A stretch of 64,000 bases of DNA from Sphingobacterium wenxiniae (lineage in GTDB: Bacteria; Bacteroidota; Bacteroidia; Sphingobacteriales; Sphingobacteriaceae): positions 1 through 64,000 of the forward strand of contig NZ_FOZZ01000010.1 of assembly GCF_900116225.1 (NCBI RefSeq), written 5' to 3'. Shown here in pieces: positions 27,046 through 35,860 of the stretch; the first letter of the stretch is position 1, and each line of letters starts with the position of its first letter. The notes below the pieces were generated by a model. That model had not been told where the DNA came from and did not search any database. It saw only the letters and a program-made list of their open reading frames with translations. The translations under genes were made by a program, and so were the position numbers.

Positions 27046-29130
27046 ATGTTTCGTACAGCTGCGTTATTATTTTTCACTTCTATTCTTACGATTCCATCTA
27101 CTACGCTTGCACAAACGACTGACAGCATTAGCAACCATCAAGAAATTGTTCCTGTAAATATCAATGCCTACTTTAGTCAACAACCTCTTTTAGGATTAAC
27201 CGCAACAGCGCAAACCATCGATAGTAAACTTATCGAAAACCAACAAACCACTACCCTGTTACCGGCACTAAATACAGTAGCAGGTCTTCGCATGGAGGAA
27301 CGTTCGCCCGGAAGTTACCGATTGGCGATGCGCGGTAGCTTAATCCGCTCTCCCTTTGGCATCCGTAATGTAAAAATATATGTGGACGAATTTCCAATGA
27401 CCGATGCCGGAGGCAATACGTATCTGAATCTCATTGATCCTGCTTCTATACAGGGTATACATATCCTAAAAGGTCCGGACGGTTCATTATATGGAGCCAA
27501 TTCTGGGGGTGTGGTGCGTATACAGCCTAAAGGATTTGATGTAACAGATAACCAAGCCTCTTTGCTTATCAGTGGCGGTTCGTTTGGCTTGTTTCAGGAA
27601 CAGCTTTCCGTACAGCGTCAAGTAAACGACAAGTATCATTTTTCCTTTGACCAATCCTTTATCCGTTCAGATGGCTATCGGGAAAATACAGCTTTGAACA
27701 AAAAGACTTTTCAAACCGCACATCAGTGGAAATATACTCAAAGCAATCAATTACGGTTTTTCGCACTATACAGTGACGTTGGCTATCGTACGCCTGGAGG
27801 ACTAACTCAGTCACAGATGGATGAGAACCCAAAAATGTCGAGACCCCCCGCAGGTCCTAACCCGGGAGCAAAAGAGCAACAGGCGGGTATCTATAACAAA
27901 ACATTCTTTGGCGGTTTGGTCCATGCGACCCAAATCAGCGAAAAACTATCACATAGTATCAGCATTTTTGGGTCACACACCGATTTTGAGAACCCGTTTA
28001 TCACTAACTACGAATATCGTAAAGAACAAAATCTGGGCTTACGCACATACTTTTCTTATAAAAACACCGACCAAGAAAATTTGCACTGGCAAATACAGAT
28101 AGGCTATGAAGGACAAAAAGGTTGGAACAAAATCGATAATTTTGACAACGAAGGTGGTATTTCGACCAATCCTCAAGCCAAAGATAATCTGGACAACACG
28201 CAACATAGCTTCTTCTATCGGGCTATGACAAAGCTTTATCAACGCTGGACAATAGAAGGTTCTATTGGCTTGAACCAATCGACAATAACCTATCGGCAAC
28301 GTTATCCCGAATCTTCTGCCTCAAAAGACAATATCGACTTTGGTGGGATATGGATGCCAAGGGTAGCAACGTCTTATCTGTTGACCGATCGTTTAGCGCT
28401 TCGCGGCTCTATTTCCAAAGGCTATTCTACGCCAACCATTGCGGAGGTTCGTTCATCTGATAATCTTGTCAATACAGACCTTGAAGCCGAAACAGGTACA
28501 AACTATGAAATCGGGGGCCGGTTCGAATCCAAACGAAGACGGTTTATAGCTGACCTATCCTTATACCATTATGATATGCAAAACGGTATTATCCGACAAC
28601 TGCGTGAAAACGGAGCAGAATACTATGTCAACGCAGGCGAAATGATACAAAAAGGTATTGAAGCGTCGATATGGGCGTATTTACTCACACCACAGCAGAA
28701 ACAATGGATACAGGCATTAAGTGTACAATCCAGTGTTTCGTATAATCATTATCGCTTTGGCGAATATCTGGTCAACAACGACGATTTCTCGCAAAACAAG
28801 ATAACGGCTGTACCCGATTGGGTTTGGTCCAACAATATGTCGATCTCCTTTCCAAAACGATTTGACTTTAATATAGCGCATATCTTCACATCAAGCATGC
28901 CTTTGAATGATGCAAATACGGTGTTTGCCGATAAGTTTCATCTGGTGCAGCTTAAAGGTAATTGGACATATAGGTTTAATAACAGCAGACAACTGCAATT
29001 CTTTGCCGGGATTGATAACCTTTTGAATGAACAATATAGCTTAGGAAACGATATTAATGCATTTGGAAACCGTTTCTTTAATCCGGCTCCAACGAGAAAT
29101 TATTATGGAGGATTAAAGGTTATTTTGTAA
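27046..29130 (+). CDS. TonB-dependent outer-membrane receptor
   Basis: The 694-aa receptor has a signal peptide (FFTSILTIPSTTLAQ), a plug domain (about 55-165; LRMEERSPGSYRLAMRGS, ILKGPDGSLYGANSGGVV) and a 22-strand barrel that ends in NYYGGLKVIL. It lacks the N-terminal carboxypeptidase-like domain of SusC/Oar proteins, so it resembles siderophore or cobalamin receptors. The ligand is unknown. The promoter is unclear; TAGGTTTC directly abuts the ATG. Confidence 0.9.
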   Translation: MFRTAALLFFTSILTIPSTTLAQTTDSISNHQEIVPVNINAYFSQQPLLGLTATAQTIDSKLIENQQTTTLLPALNTVAGLRMEERSPGSYRLAMRGSLIRSPFGIRNVKIYVDEFPMTDAGGNTYLNLIDPASIQGIHILKGPDGSLYGANSGGVVRIQPKGFDVTDNQASLLISGGSFGLFQEQLSVQRQVNDKYHFSFDQSFIRSDGYRENTALNKKTFQTAHQWKYTQSNQLRFFALYSDVGYRTPGGLTQSQMDENPKMSRPPAGPNPGAKEQQAGIYNKTFFGGLVHATQISEKLSHSISIFGSHTDFENPFITNYEYRKEQNLGLRTYFSYKNTDQENLHWQIQIGYEGQKGWNKIDNFDNEGGISTNPQAKDNLDNTQHSFFYRAMTKLYQRWTIEGSIGLNQSTITYRQRYPESSASKDNIDFGGIWMPRVATSYLLTDRLALRGSISKGYSTPTIAEVRSSDNLVNTDLEAETGTNYEIGGRFESKRRRFIADLSLYHYDMQNGIIRQLRENGAEYYVNAGEMIQKGIEASIWAYLLTPQQKQWIQALSVQSSVSYNHYRFGEYLVNNDDFSQNKITAVPDWVWSNNMSISFPKRFDFNIAHIFTSSMPLNDANTVFADKFHLVQLKGNWTYRFNNSRQLQFFAGIDNLLNEQYSLGNDINAFGNRFFNPAPTRNYYGGLKVIL

Positions 29131-29190
29131 GCCTCCTTAACCTCATCAACCGCAACATCTTATCACGATAAACAGTCGATCATCAACTAT

Positions 29191-29943
29191 TTGGTGGATA
29201 ATAAAATCATCAAAGAAGATAAATTTTTGGAACAACTGGCCTATGAAAAAGAAATGGACCACTTGCACAAAAAATTAAATGCTATGCAGGCTGACGTCAT
29301 CCATTCCAAGAAGCGGGTATTAATTATTGTCGAAGGCCGGGATGCAGCTGGAAAAGGAGGCACAATTTCCAGAATTACCGAATTCATGAATCCCAAAAGG
29401 TATCAAGTAGTTTCTCTTCCGAAACCAACGGAAATAGAATCTGGCCAATGGTATTTCCAACGCTATCTCAAAAAACTTCCAAACAAAGGAGAAATTGTTT
29501 TCTTCGATCGTTCTTGGTACAATCGTGCTGTTGTCGAACCAGTCTTCGGGTTTTGCACAGATGAACAACATGAACGTTTCTTACAACAAGTCAATGAAGT
29601 TGAGAAGTTACTAATCGACGACGGAATTATCCTGATCAAACTGTTTCTTAATATTTCTAAAGAAGAGCAAGCCGAACGTTTGGAAGAACGTAAAAATGAC
29701 CCTTTGAAACAATGGAAATTAGGTGATTTGGATCAGCAGGCGCAAGAACTATGGGACAAATACAGCCATTATATCGATAAAATGTTCCGTACAACAGCAG
29801 CTTCCTCCCCTTGGACAGTCATCAATACGGACAAGAAAAAAGTCGCCCGATTAGAATCTATTAAATACATTCTAAACATAATCAACGCGGACAATAAAGA
29901 AAAAATCGACGATAAAGTGGTACACTTATTTGACAGCAAGTAA
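29191..29943 (+). CDS. Polyphosphate kinase 2 family protein
   Basis: PPK2 uses polyphosphate to phosphorylate nucleotides, or the reverse. The 250-aa protein contains Walker A EGRDAAGKGGTI, FDRSWYNRAVVEPVFGF, and the lid-region RKNDPLKQWKLGDLD, all PPK2 signatures. The start is uncertain: homologous sequence begins near LAYEKEMDHLHKK, and only TTG (29191) or GTG (29194) lie upstream of it. Its 3' end overlaps the convergent methyltransferase gene by 18 bp. Confidence 0.93.
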   Translation: MVDNKIIKEDKFLEQLAYEKEMDHLHKKLNAMQADVIHSKKRVLIIVEGRDAAGKGGTISRITEFMNPKRYQVVSLPKPTEIESGQWYFQRYLKKLPNKGEIVFFDRSWYNRAVVEPVFGFCTDEQHERFLQQVNEVEKLLIDDGIILIKLFLNISKEEQAERLEERKNDPLKQWKLGDLDQQAQELWDKYSHYIDKMFRTTAASSPWTVINTDKKKVARLESIKYILNIINADNKEKIDDKVVHLFDSK

Positions 29944-31110
29944 CCGTTCCAAATGATGATAGTCGATACCAAAATAAGCCTTTGTAGCCGCAATTTTGGT
30001 TAAGATCTCCTGTTGCCTCTTGGGATTAATCGTTTTCTTTTCTCCTACAACCAAAACATTTTTTGGCGTATGGGTATCGGAAACAAACTGGAATACTTTC
30101 GTCTGATAACCAAAATATTCCATAATTAGAGCGCGCAAGCCATCCGTGACCATTTCGGCTTGCCGCTCCATAAAGATCCCATGCTTCAGCAAGAAATCCA
30201 GTTCATTCTTGGATTTGTTTCGCTCCATCTCTCGCCTGATTTGTTTATGGCAACACGGTGCTACGACAATTAAATCTGCACCATTAAGGATGCCTTTGGC
30301 AATGGCACCGTCTGTAGCCGTATCGCAGGCATGCAAAGCAATCAATACGTTGAGCGCATTAGTCGGGTGATAATCTTCGATAGTCCCTTGTACAAAGTGT
30401 AAACCATCGAACTGTGATTTGCGCGCAATCTGGTTGCATAGTTCTACCAAATCCTCGCGGTATTCTACGCCAACAACTGTAGCCTGTCGGTTCAGTTGCC
30501 CGACAAGATAATCATACAATGCAAATGTCAGATAACCTTTACCCGCTCCCATATCCACAACATTCAGCACATCCTGCGTAGGCAAATCCTGCAACATCGC
30601 ACTCAATATCTCAATATAGTGATTGATCTGCTTCCATTTATCCTGTGCATTTTTATAGACTTTGCCTTCCGCATCCATTAACCGCAACTCTTCCAGATAC
30701 GTTTTGTGTTCCTGTCCCAGTTTGCGGGATTTTTGTTTATCGTGGGTCAAAGACTTTGGCACAACAGCCGTTGCTTTTTCTGTACGTATTCCCCACACGC
30801 CTTTTTTGCTCAGTTCGCAAATCAAATTTTCAGTCTCGCTGAACAATGTTGCCACACGAAAACCTTCCACCTGCAGAAGCCCCTGTATCTCCAACAATGC
30901 CATATCTGCATCAAAATTCTTGGTAATATCCTTCGTTTTATAGCGAAACACAAAAGACAGTTTCTTTTGCCGTTTAATCAAAACAGGCTTCACATAGATA
31001 TTTTTCAAATAAGGTTCTGTCCCGTGATAATTCCCTAAAGAAAGTTTGATGAATTCTTCGCGTTGGATACTTCCGCGAATGCTATCAATAAAAGTGGCAT
31101 AGTTATCCAT
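29926..31110 (-). CDS. Class I SAM-dependent methyltransferase (Methyltransf_32-like)
   Basis: The 394-aa cytoplasmic protein has a mixed N-terminal domain (1-150) and a Rossmann methyltransferase domain with motif I VVDMGAGKGYLTFALYD and a later VVAPCCHKQIRREM segment. The latter resembles the PF13679 group, some of which modify tRNA. The substrate is unknown. The gene has a near-leaderless promoter and ends 18 bp inside the convergent PPK2 gene. Confidence 0.85.
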   Translation of the reverse strand: MDNYATFIDSIRGSIQREEFIKLSLGNYHGTEPYLKNIYVKPVLIKRQKKLSFVFRYKTKDITKNFDADMALLEIQGLLQVEGFRVATLFSETENLICELSKKGVWGIRTEKATAVVPKSLTHDKQKSRKLGQEHKTYLEELRLMDAEGKVYKNAQDKWKQINHYIEILSAMLQDLPTQDVLNVVDMGAGKGYLTFALYDYLVGQLNRQATVVGVEYREDLVELCNQIARKSQFDGLHFVQGTIEDYHPTNALNVLIALHACDTATDGAIAKGILNGADLIVVAPCCHKQIRREMERNKSKNELDFLLKHGIFMERQAEMVTDGLRALIMEYFGYQTKVFQFVSDTHTPKNVLVVGEKKTINPKRQQEILTKIAATKAYFGIDYHHLERLLAVK

Positions 31111-31114
31111 AACA

Positions 31115-31122
31115 CAAAGATA
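31115..31122 (-). promoter_or_regulatory. -7 promoter box of the methyltransferase gene (near-leaderless)
   Basis: TATCTTTG on the reverse strand ends 4 nt before the ATG at 31110. Confidence 0.65.
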
Positions 31123-31156
31123 ATAAAACCTCCGTTTTCATTCCATAAAGAAGTTG

Positions 31157-31164
31157 TACCTTTG
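31157..31164 (+). promoter_or_regulatory. -7 promoter box of the HAD phosphatase gene (near-leaderless)
   Basis: TACCTTTG ends 5 nt before the ATG at 31170. It is divergent to the methyltransferase promoter 34 bp away. Confidence 0.65.
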
Positions 31165-31169
31165 TCTTT

Positions 31170-31958
31170 ATGCAAAGCCCAACGATTAAAGCCGTTTTTT
31201 TCGATATAGACGGTACTCTTTTAAGTTTTAAGACTCATGAAATACCGGCCTCGACTCAGGAGGCAATCCATAAGCTTCAAGCAAAAGACATTAAGGTGAT
31301 CGTGTCGACAGGACGCTCTATAAATAGCATAGACCATATCAAATTTTTAGATTTTGATGGTTTTATCACTTTTAATGGTGGCTATTGTGTGACACAGGAA
31401 GATGATGTATTATTCAAACAAGCTATTAACCCATCCGATATTCAAGGTGTATTGGATTACGCCAAGCAAAACCCGTTAAGCTTTTCCTTTATGTCGGAAC
31501 GGGAAATTACTATCCACGATGTCACCCCAGAAATTGCCGGAATGTATGCGCACCTCAATCTCCCTGTTCCTCCTTTGGTCAACATGGAAACCGTTGATGT
31601 TTCCAGTATATTGCAAACCAACATCTTTTTAGGTCCCGAAGAAGAAAAGGCGTTTATGGAAAAAGTGATGCCTAACTCTTTGGCTTCCCGCTGGACACCC
31701 TTGTTTGCCGATGTGAATCCAAAGGGACAAAGCAAAAAAGTAGGGATTGACATCTTTTGTCAACATTTTGACTTAGATCTTAAGCAAACGATGGCTTTTG
31801 GCGACGGGGGCAACGACATCACCATGTTGCAACACGTGAACATTGGTGTAGGCATGGGCAATGCCAACCCTGAAGTAAAAGAAATTGCAGATTATATCAC
31901 CACAGATGTGGATAATGATGGCGTTTGGAATGCTTTAAAGCATTTTGGGGTAATCTGA
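31170..31958 (+). CDS. HAD-family phosphatase, Cof type
   Basis: The 262-aa cytoplasmic phosphatase has HAD motif I FFDIDGTLL (nucleophile Asp), motif II in VIVSTGR, a C2-type cap, and motifs III/IV in KKVGID and FGDGGNDITML. Cof-type enzymes act on sugar phosphates, nucleotides or FMN; the substrate here is not known. It is monocistronic and ends just before a perfect palindrome. Confidence 0.93.
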   Translation: MQSPTIKAVFFDIDGTLLSFKTHEIPASTQEAIHKLQAKDIKVIVSTGRSINSIDHIKFLDFDGFITFNGGYCVTQEDDVLFKQAINPSDIQGVLDYAKQNPLSFSFMSEREITIHDVTPEIAGMYAHLNLPVPPLVNMETVDVSSILQTNIFLGPEEEKAFMEKVMPNSLASRWTPLFADVNPKGQSKKVGIDIFCQHFDLDLKQTMAFGDGGNDITMLQHVNIGVGMGNANPEVKEIADYITTDVDNDGVWNALKHFGVI

Positions 31959-31963
31959 AAAAT

Positions 31964-31991
31964 GTAGAGACGTAGCATGCTACGTCTCTAC
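31964..31991. terminator. Perfect 28-bp palindrome between convergent genes
   Basis: GTAGAGACGTAGCA (31964-31977) is followed directly by its exact reverse complement (31978-31991). It lies between the HAD gene and trxB stop codons and probably terminates both, but sequences of this type also occur as dispersed repeats. Confidence 0.7.
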
Positions 31992-31998
31992 TTAATTA

Positions 31999-32964
31999 TT
32001 ATTCAACCTCACTGTGTTTCGCCGCTAAATAGCGTTCCGCTTCTAAGGCAGCCATACAGCCTGTTCCTGCAGCAGTAATCGCTTGACGATAGATATGGTC
32101 CTGCACGTCACCACAAGCAAATACACCCGGGATATTCGTTGCTGTACTATCAGCCTTAGTAATCAAATAGCCTGTTTCGTCCATCTCCAATACGCCTTGG
32201 AAAAGTTCAGTATTCGGTTTATGACCAATAGCCACAAAGAACCCCGTCACATCCAATACCTTAGTTTCCTTAGTTTGGTTGTTAATGACACGAACAGCGT
32301 TTACACCCGTTTCATTCCCTAATATTTCTTCGGTTTCCGTATTGTAAAGCACTTCGATATTCGCTGTATTCATCACGCGGTGTACCATGGCTTTAGAAGC
32401 ACGAAACTCTTCCCTACGCACCAACATATACACTTTATTACACAATTTCGCCAGATAAGTGGCTTCCTCAGCAGCCGTATCTCCAGCCCCCACGATAGCG
32501 ACATCTTGTCCTTTGAAGAAGAAGCCATCACATACCGCACATGCCGAAACACCAAATCCGTTATATTTTTCTTCCGAAGGTAAGCCCAGCCATTTCGCCG
32601 TAGCTCCGGTAGCAATGATAACCGTTTCTGCCGATACCCATTTCGAACCGTCAATCTGCACTTTGTGTATGCCACCATCTTCGGCAAGCTGTACTTCAGT
32701 GGCATAACCAAAGCGTACATCTGTACCGAAACGTTCGGCTTGCGCTTTAAGGTCTTCCATCATAACAGGACCAGTAATTCCTTGCGGATACCCCGGGAAG
32801 TTATCCACTTCAGTAGTCTGGGTTAACTGTCCACCCGGCACGATACCCGTATATACTACCGGTTTCAAATCAGCACGTGCTGCATAGATTGCCGCAGTAT
32901 AACCTGCAGGCCCTGAACCAATGATTAAACATTGTAAATGTTCGATTTCTTCTATATTCGCCAT
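31999..32964 (-). CDS. trxB: Thioredoxin reductase
   Basis: TrxB passes electrons from NADPH through FAD to thioredoxin in the cytoplasm. The 321-aa enzyme has the FAD loop GSGPAGYTAAIYAARA, the redox pair in CAVCDG, the NADPH loop GAGDTAAEEA, and the C-terminal FACGDVQDHIYRQAITAAGTG. Length is normal. It is separated from the exonuclease gene upstream by a short repeat-rich gap. Confidence 0.97.
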   Translation of the reverse strand: MANIEEIEHLQCLIIGSGPAGYTAAIYAARADLKPVVYTGIVPGGQLTQTTEVDNFPGYPQGITGPVMMEDLKAQAERFGTDVRFGYATEVQLAEDGGIHKVQIDGSKWVSAETVIIATGATAKWLGLPSEEKYNGFGVSACAVCDGFFFKGQDVAIVGAGDTAAEEATYLAKLCNKVYMLVRREEFRASKAMVHRVMNTANIEVLYNTETEEILGNETGVNAVRVINNQTKETKVLDVTGFFVAIGHKPNTELFQGVLEMDETGYLITKADSTATNIPGVFACGDVQDHIYRQAITAAGTGCMAALEAERYLAAKHSEVE

Positions 32965-32977
32965 TATTAATCTTATG

Positions 32978-33053
32978 TCTATTATCTCAAATTTAATGTC
33001 TAATATCTAAATACTATCGTCTAACATCTAAATACTATTATCTAAATACTAAT
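32978..33053. repeat. Short tandem repeat ATCTAAATACTAT
   Basis: The 13-nt word ATCTAAATACTAT occurs at 33005-33017 and again about 21 nt later, with a third near-copy next to it and looser TAATGTCTAATATCTAA words before. The same kind of sequence is present near 4322-4375 and 43829-43860. Confidence 0.6.
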
Positions 33054-33992
33054 CTACTTTCCAAACTTTCCCTGCAACTGGGCTAACATATCCGAAGTAA
33101 TCGGCTTTGCAGGTTCAGCAGACTTCTGCTGTGGTTTCTGATAAGGCTGTTTCTGTTCACCCTGTTGATTTCTGTTACTTTCTTTCTTTTGGTTACGATG
33201 TGCATTCCAGATTTCTTCCAATACTTTTTTAGTATATAATGGAAAGTCTCCGTTTTGCATCCACGCATAATAGCTGGGTTCCACATCGAATACTTCCGTC
33301 ACCTTCCGCCCTTTGTGCTTACCAAAATTAATAACTGGATCACCATCTGCATCATAGACCAATCGACCTGCAAAATCAACTGGTTTACTCAGGTTGGTAA
33401 ACTCATGCAACGCATCCACATCATTGACAACCGGAATGGATACATTACCGTGTTTATCTTCAAATTGCACATTTTCATATTTGCTCAACTGTGCTTTCAA
33501 CACTTCATACGTAGCACGAACGTCAGCCTCTGCTGTATGCGCATTGGTCAAGTCAGCTTCACAATAAAATTTATACGCAGCTTTTAATGTCCGCTGTTCC
33601 ATCTGGTGAAAAATATTCTGTACATCCACAAATGACCGTCCCTTCAATGAGAAATCAACACCTGCACGCAAAAACTCCTCCATCAACATAGGAACATCAA
33701 ATTTATTAGAATTATAGCCCGCTAAATCAGCATCTGCAAGGAAGTCAGCAATTTCTCGTGCACTCTCCTTAAAAGTAGGCATGTCTTTGACATCTTCATC
33801 GTAAACACCATGGAACATAGAAGATTCTGCCGGGATTGGTATTTCTGGGTTAATGCGCATCGTCAGCACCTTTTCTTTGCCATCAGGCAAAATCTTCAAA
33901 ATCGATATCTCCACGATACGGTCAACAGAAATATTAACCCCCGTTGTCTCCAAATCGAAAAAAGCCAAAGGGCGTTTTAAGTGTAGCTCCAT
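33054..33992 (-). CDS. DnaQ-family 3'-5' exonuclease
   Basis: The 312-aa protein begins with the exonuclease domain: Exo I FFDLETTGVN, Exo II near YNSNKFDVPML, and Exo III HTAEADVRATYEVL. A C-terminal FGKHKGRKVTEVFDVEPSYYAWM segment belongs to the small DUF3820-like fold, and the tail is Gln/Lys-rich. It may be a polymerase III epsilon-like proofreader or a repair/RNA exonuclease; the added C-terminal domain is usual in Bacteroidota. It lies upstream of trxB on the same strand. Confidence 0.88.
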   Translation of the reverse strand: MELHLKRPLAFFDLETTGVNISVDRIVEISILKILPDGKEKVLTMRINPEIPIPAESSMFHGVYDEDVKDMPTFKESAREIADFLADADLAGYNSNKFDVPMLMEEFLRAGVDFSLKGRSFVDVQNIFHQMEQRTLKAAYKFYCEADLTNAHTAEADVRATYEVLKAQLSKYENVQFEDKHGNVSIPVVNDVDALHEFTNLSKPVDFAGRLVYDADGDPVINFGKHKGRKVTEVFDVEPSYYAWMQNGDFPLYTKKVLEEIWNAHRNQKKESNRNQQGEQKQPYQKPQQKSAEPAKPITSDMLAQLQGKFGK

Positions 33993-34085
33993 CTAAATAA
34001 TGCTTATTTAATTTGTTGTAAAAATACAAAACTCTTCCCGCTTACCGAAGGCTTTGTCAAATCGTGACATAATTATCACCCGCAA

Positions 34086-34129
34086 TAAAACAAAAGGTCC
34101 TTGACTCATGCCAAGGACCTTTTGTTTTA
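34086..34129 (-). terminator. Terminator of the pyrE-SRPBCC operon
   Basis: An 18-bp perfect stem (34086-34103 with 34112-34129), containing AAAAGGTCCTTG and its complement, is followed on the reverse strand by TTTTGTTTTA. Confidence 0.85.
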
Positions 34130-34140
34130 GTCTATTCTAT

Positions 34141-34539
34141 TTAACCCAATATCCGCTTCAAAGCATTCACCTGATGATCAGCTAATTTTTGCAAAGGTCC
34201 TGATGCCATCATTTTCATCATCATATTCAATTGCGCCTCGATAATAAAGGTCGCTGTAGTCAGATTTTCATCCTTCTTCTCCACTGTCCAACGAAGCGTA
34301 ATTTCAAATGGGGCTTCTTCCACAGGAATACAGACCACTTCTTTATTGTCTATTCGTTGACTGATTTTCAAGGCCAGTTTTGCCATATTTTTGATGGTAA
34401 AACGTGCTTCATCCACTGTCGATGACCAATTATAGATGTTATCCGGCATCAATTGTTCGTGGTTATTCAAATCAGCCAAAAAGGTATAAACCTCGGCAAT
34501 AGGCTTCTGAATATCGGTATGATTTTGTATGATAGTCAT
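34141..34539 (-). CDS. SRPBCC-fold protein
   Basis: The 132-aa protein has the START/SRPBCC helix-grip fold: an N-terminal strand (NHTDIQKPIAEVYTFLADLNNHEQLMP), a central sheet, and a long C-terminal helix (MASGPLQKLADHQVNALKRIL). Such proteins bind lipids or other hydrophobic ligands; the ligand is unknown. The ATG at 34539 is chosen because a longer frame overlaps the pyrE stop. It follows pyrE by 11 bp and is probably co-transcribed. Confidence 0.8.
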   Translation of the reverse strand: MTIIQNHTDIQKPIAEVYTFLADLNNHEQLMPDNIYNWSSTVDEARFTIKNMAKLALKISQRIDNKEVVCIPVEEAPFEITLRWTVEKKDENLTTATFIIEAQLNMMMKMMASGPLQKLADHQVNALKRILG

Positions 34540-34550
34540 TACTTTAAAAT

Positions 34551-35195
34551 TTATTCTCCAGACCAGACCGCTGGGTCTACACGCCATTTTTCAAGCAATT
34601 CTACATCCGATTCCAACACGTAGCCATTCGCAACAGCCACACTGATAAGGGCATCATAATTACACAAGCTAAAAAATGGGCATTTTGCATCTGCGAAATT
34701 ATTAACTGCTGCATCAAAACCGTAAGTAAAGATAGAAACAAGTCCAACAACGTTGCATCCTGCAGCGCGCAAAGCTTCAACAGCCTGCAAGCTACTTTTC
34801 CCTGTGGAAATCAAATCTTCAACAACGACAACACGCTGACCGCTCACCACTTCTCCTTCGATTAGATTCTGTCTTCCATGGCCTTTTGCGCTACTGCGCA
34901 CATAGGTAAAAGGCAATCCCAAATCTTGAGCCACTAATACCCCTTGAGGTATTCCGGCTGTTGCCACCCCCGATATCATTTCCACAGCCCCAAACTCATC
35001 CTGAATCAACTGTGCTAACCGCTGACGGATGTATGTACGGATAGCCGGATGAGACAAAGTAATACGATTATCACAATAAATTGGCGACTTCCAACCCGAT
35101 GCCCATGTAAAAGGACTTTTAGGTTGCAATTTTATTGCTTTAATTTGCAGTAAGGATTCAGCAACTTTTTGTTCAACCTCATTTATAATTTTCAT
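34551..35195 (-). CDS. pyrE: Orotate phosphoribosyltransferase
   Basis: PyrE converts orotate and PRPP to OMP in pyrimidine synthesis. The 214-aa enzyme has the PRPP-binding loop VVVVEDLISTGKSSLQAV and upstream GVATAGIPQGVLVA with the orotate-binding region. A -7 box lies 4 nt before the ATG, inside the divergent NUDIX gene. It is the first gene of an operon with the SRPBCC protein. Confidence 0.96.
   Translation of the reverse strand: MKIINEVEQKVAESLLQIKAIKLQPKSPFTWASGWKSPIYCDNRITLSHPAIRTYIRQRLAQLIQDEFGAVEMISGVATAGIPQGVLVAQDLGLPFTYVRSSAKGHGRQNLIEGEVVSGQRVVVVEDLISTGKSSLQAVEALRAAGCNVVGLVSIFTYGFDAAVNNFADAKCPFFSLCNYDALISVAVANGYVLESDVELLEKWRVDPAVWSGE
35186..35193 (+). promoter_or_regulatory. Possible -7 box of the NUDIX gene inside pyrE
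   Basis: TAATTTTC is one mismatch from TAnnTTTG and directly abuts the ATG at 35194. It falls inside the first codons of pyrE. The evidence is weak. Confidence 0.3.
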
Positions 35196-35805
35196 GGCAC
35201 AAATTTATAAAATTTATATGAACGAATCTCAGCTAATTTTGGCTGATTTTCTCCCCAAGAAATTAACATCTGTACAAACAATTGGTTTACAAGACATTGA
35301 TCTGGAAAAACTTTTCCAAGCTTCAAAAACCAAAGTCGCAAAGGACGTAACTTACCTCTATATTCATCCTGATATAGAGCGGGTCTTTAAAGGACTTTTA
35401 CAAAAAATCAATATCATCAAGGCTGCCGGAGGACTGGTAAAAAATAGCGAAGGTGCCTATCTTTTCATCCATAGACTTGGAAAATGGGATCTTCCAAAAG
35501 GAAAAGTAGAAGAAAATGAAAAAATGCGAGAGGCGGCGGTCCGCGAAGTGGAAGAAGAATGCGGAATTGAAATCGATTATTTAGGACCAAAGTTATGCAC
35601 AACGTATCACACCTATATCATGCGAGGCAAATTCACTCTCAAACAGACCAATTGGTATGAAATGGGCGTGAATAAAGTACCAAAACTTGTTCCGCAGACT
35701 GAAGAGGATATCACAGATGCAAAGTGGCTATCTGCAGAAGAATTGGACAAAGTACGTGAAAACACCTATCCACTGATTACGGAAATTATAAGGAAGATTA
35801 AGTAA
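35194..35805 (+). CDS. NUDIX hydrolase
   Basis: The 203-aa cytoplasmic pyrophosphohydrolase has an N-terminal extension (about 1-70; YKIYMNESQLILADF) and a NUDIX domain. The box GKVEENEKMREAAVREVEEE, then CGI, fits GX5EX7REUXEEXGU exactly. Substrates of such enzymes are nucleoside diphosphate derivatives; none can be named. The ATG at 35194 overlaps the divergent pyrE ATG by two bases. A later ATG (35218) would shorten the N-terminus and relieve that overlap. Confidence 0.9.
   Translation: MAQIYKIYMNESQLILADFLPKKLTSVQTIGLQDIDLEKLFQASKTKVAKDVTYLYIHPDIERVFKGLLQKINIIKAAGGLVKNSEGAYLFIHRLGKWDLPKGKVEENEKMREAAVREVEEECGIEIDYLGPKLCTTYHTYIMRGKFTLKQTNWYEMGVNKVPKLVPQTEEDITDAKWLSAEELDKVRENTYPLITEIIRKIK
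35200..35207 (-). promoter_or_regulatory. -7 promoter box of pyrE, inside the NUDIX coding region
   Basis: TAAATTTG on the reverse strand fits TAnnTTTG exactly and ends 4 nt before the pyrE ATG. Confidence 0.65.
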
Positions 35806-35815
35806 ACAGAAAAAT

Positions 35816-35854
35816 AAGGTATATCGGGATGCCAATAGCATCCCGATATACCTT
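35816..35854. terminator. Bidirectional terminator after the NUDIX gene
   Basis: AAGGTATATCGGGATGC (35816-35832) pairs perfectly with its complement (35838-35854) around CAATA, with T residues after it on both strands. Confidence 0.85.
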
Positions 35855-35860
35855 TTTAAA

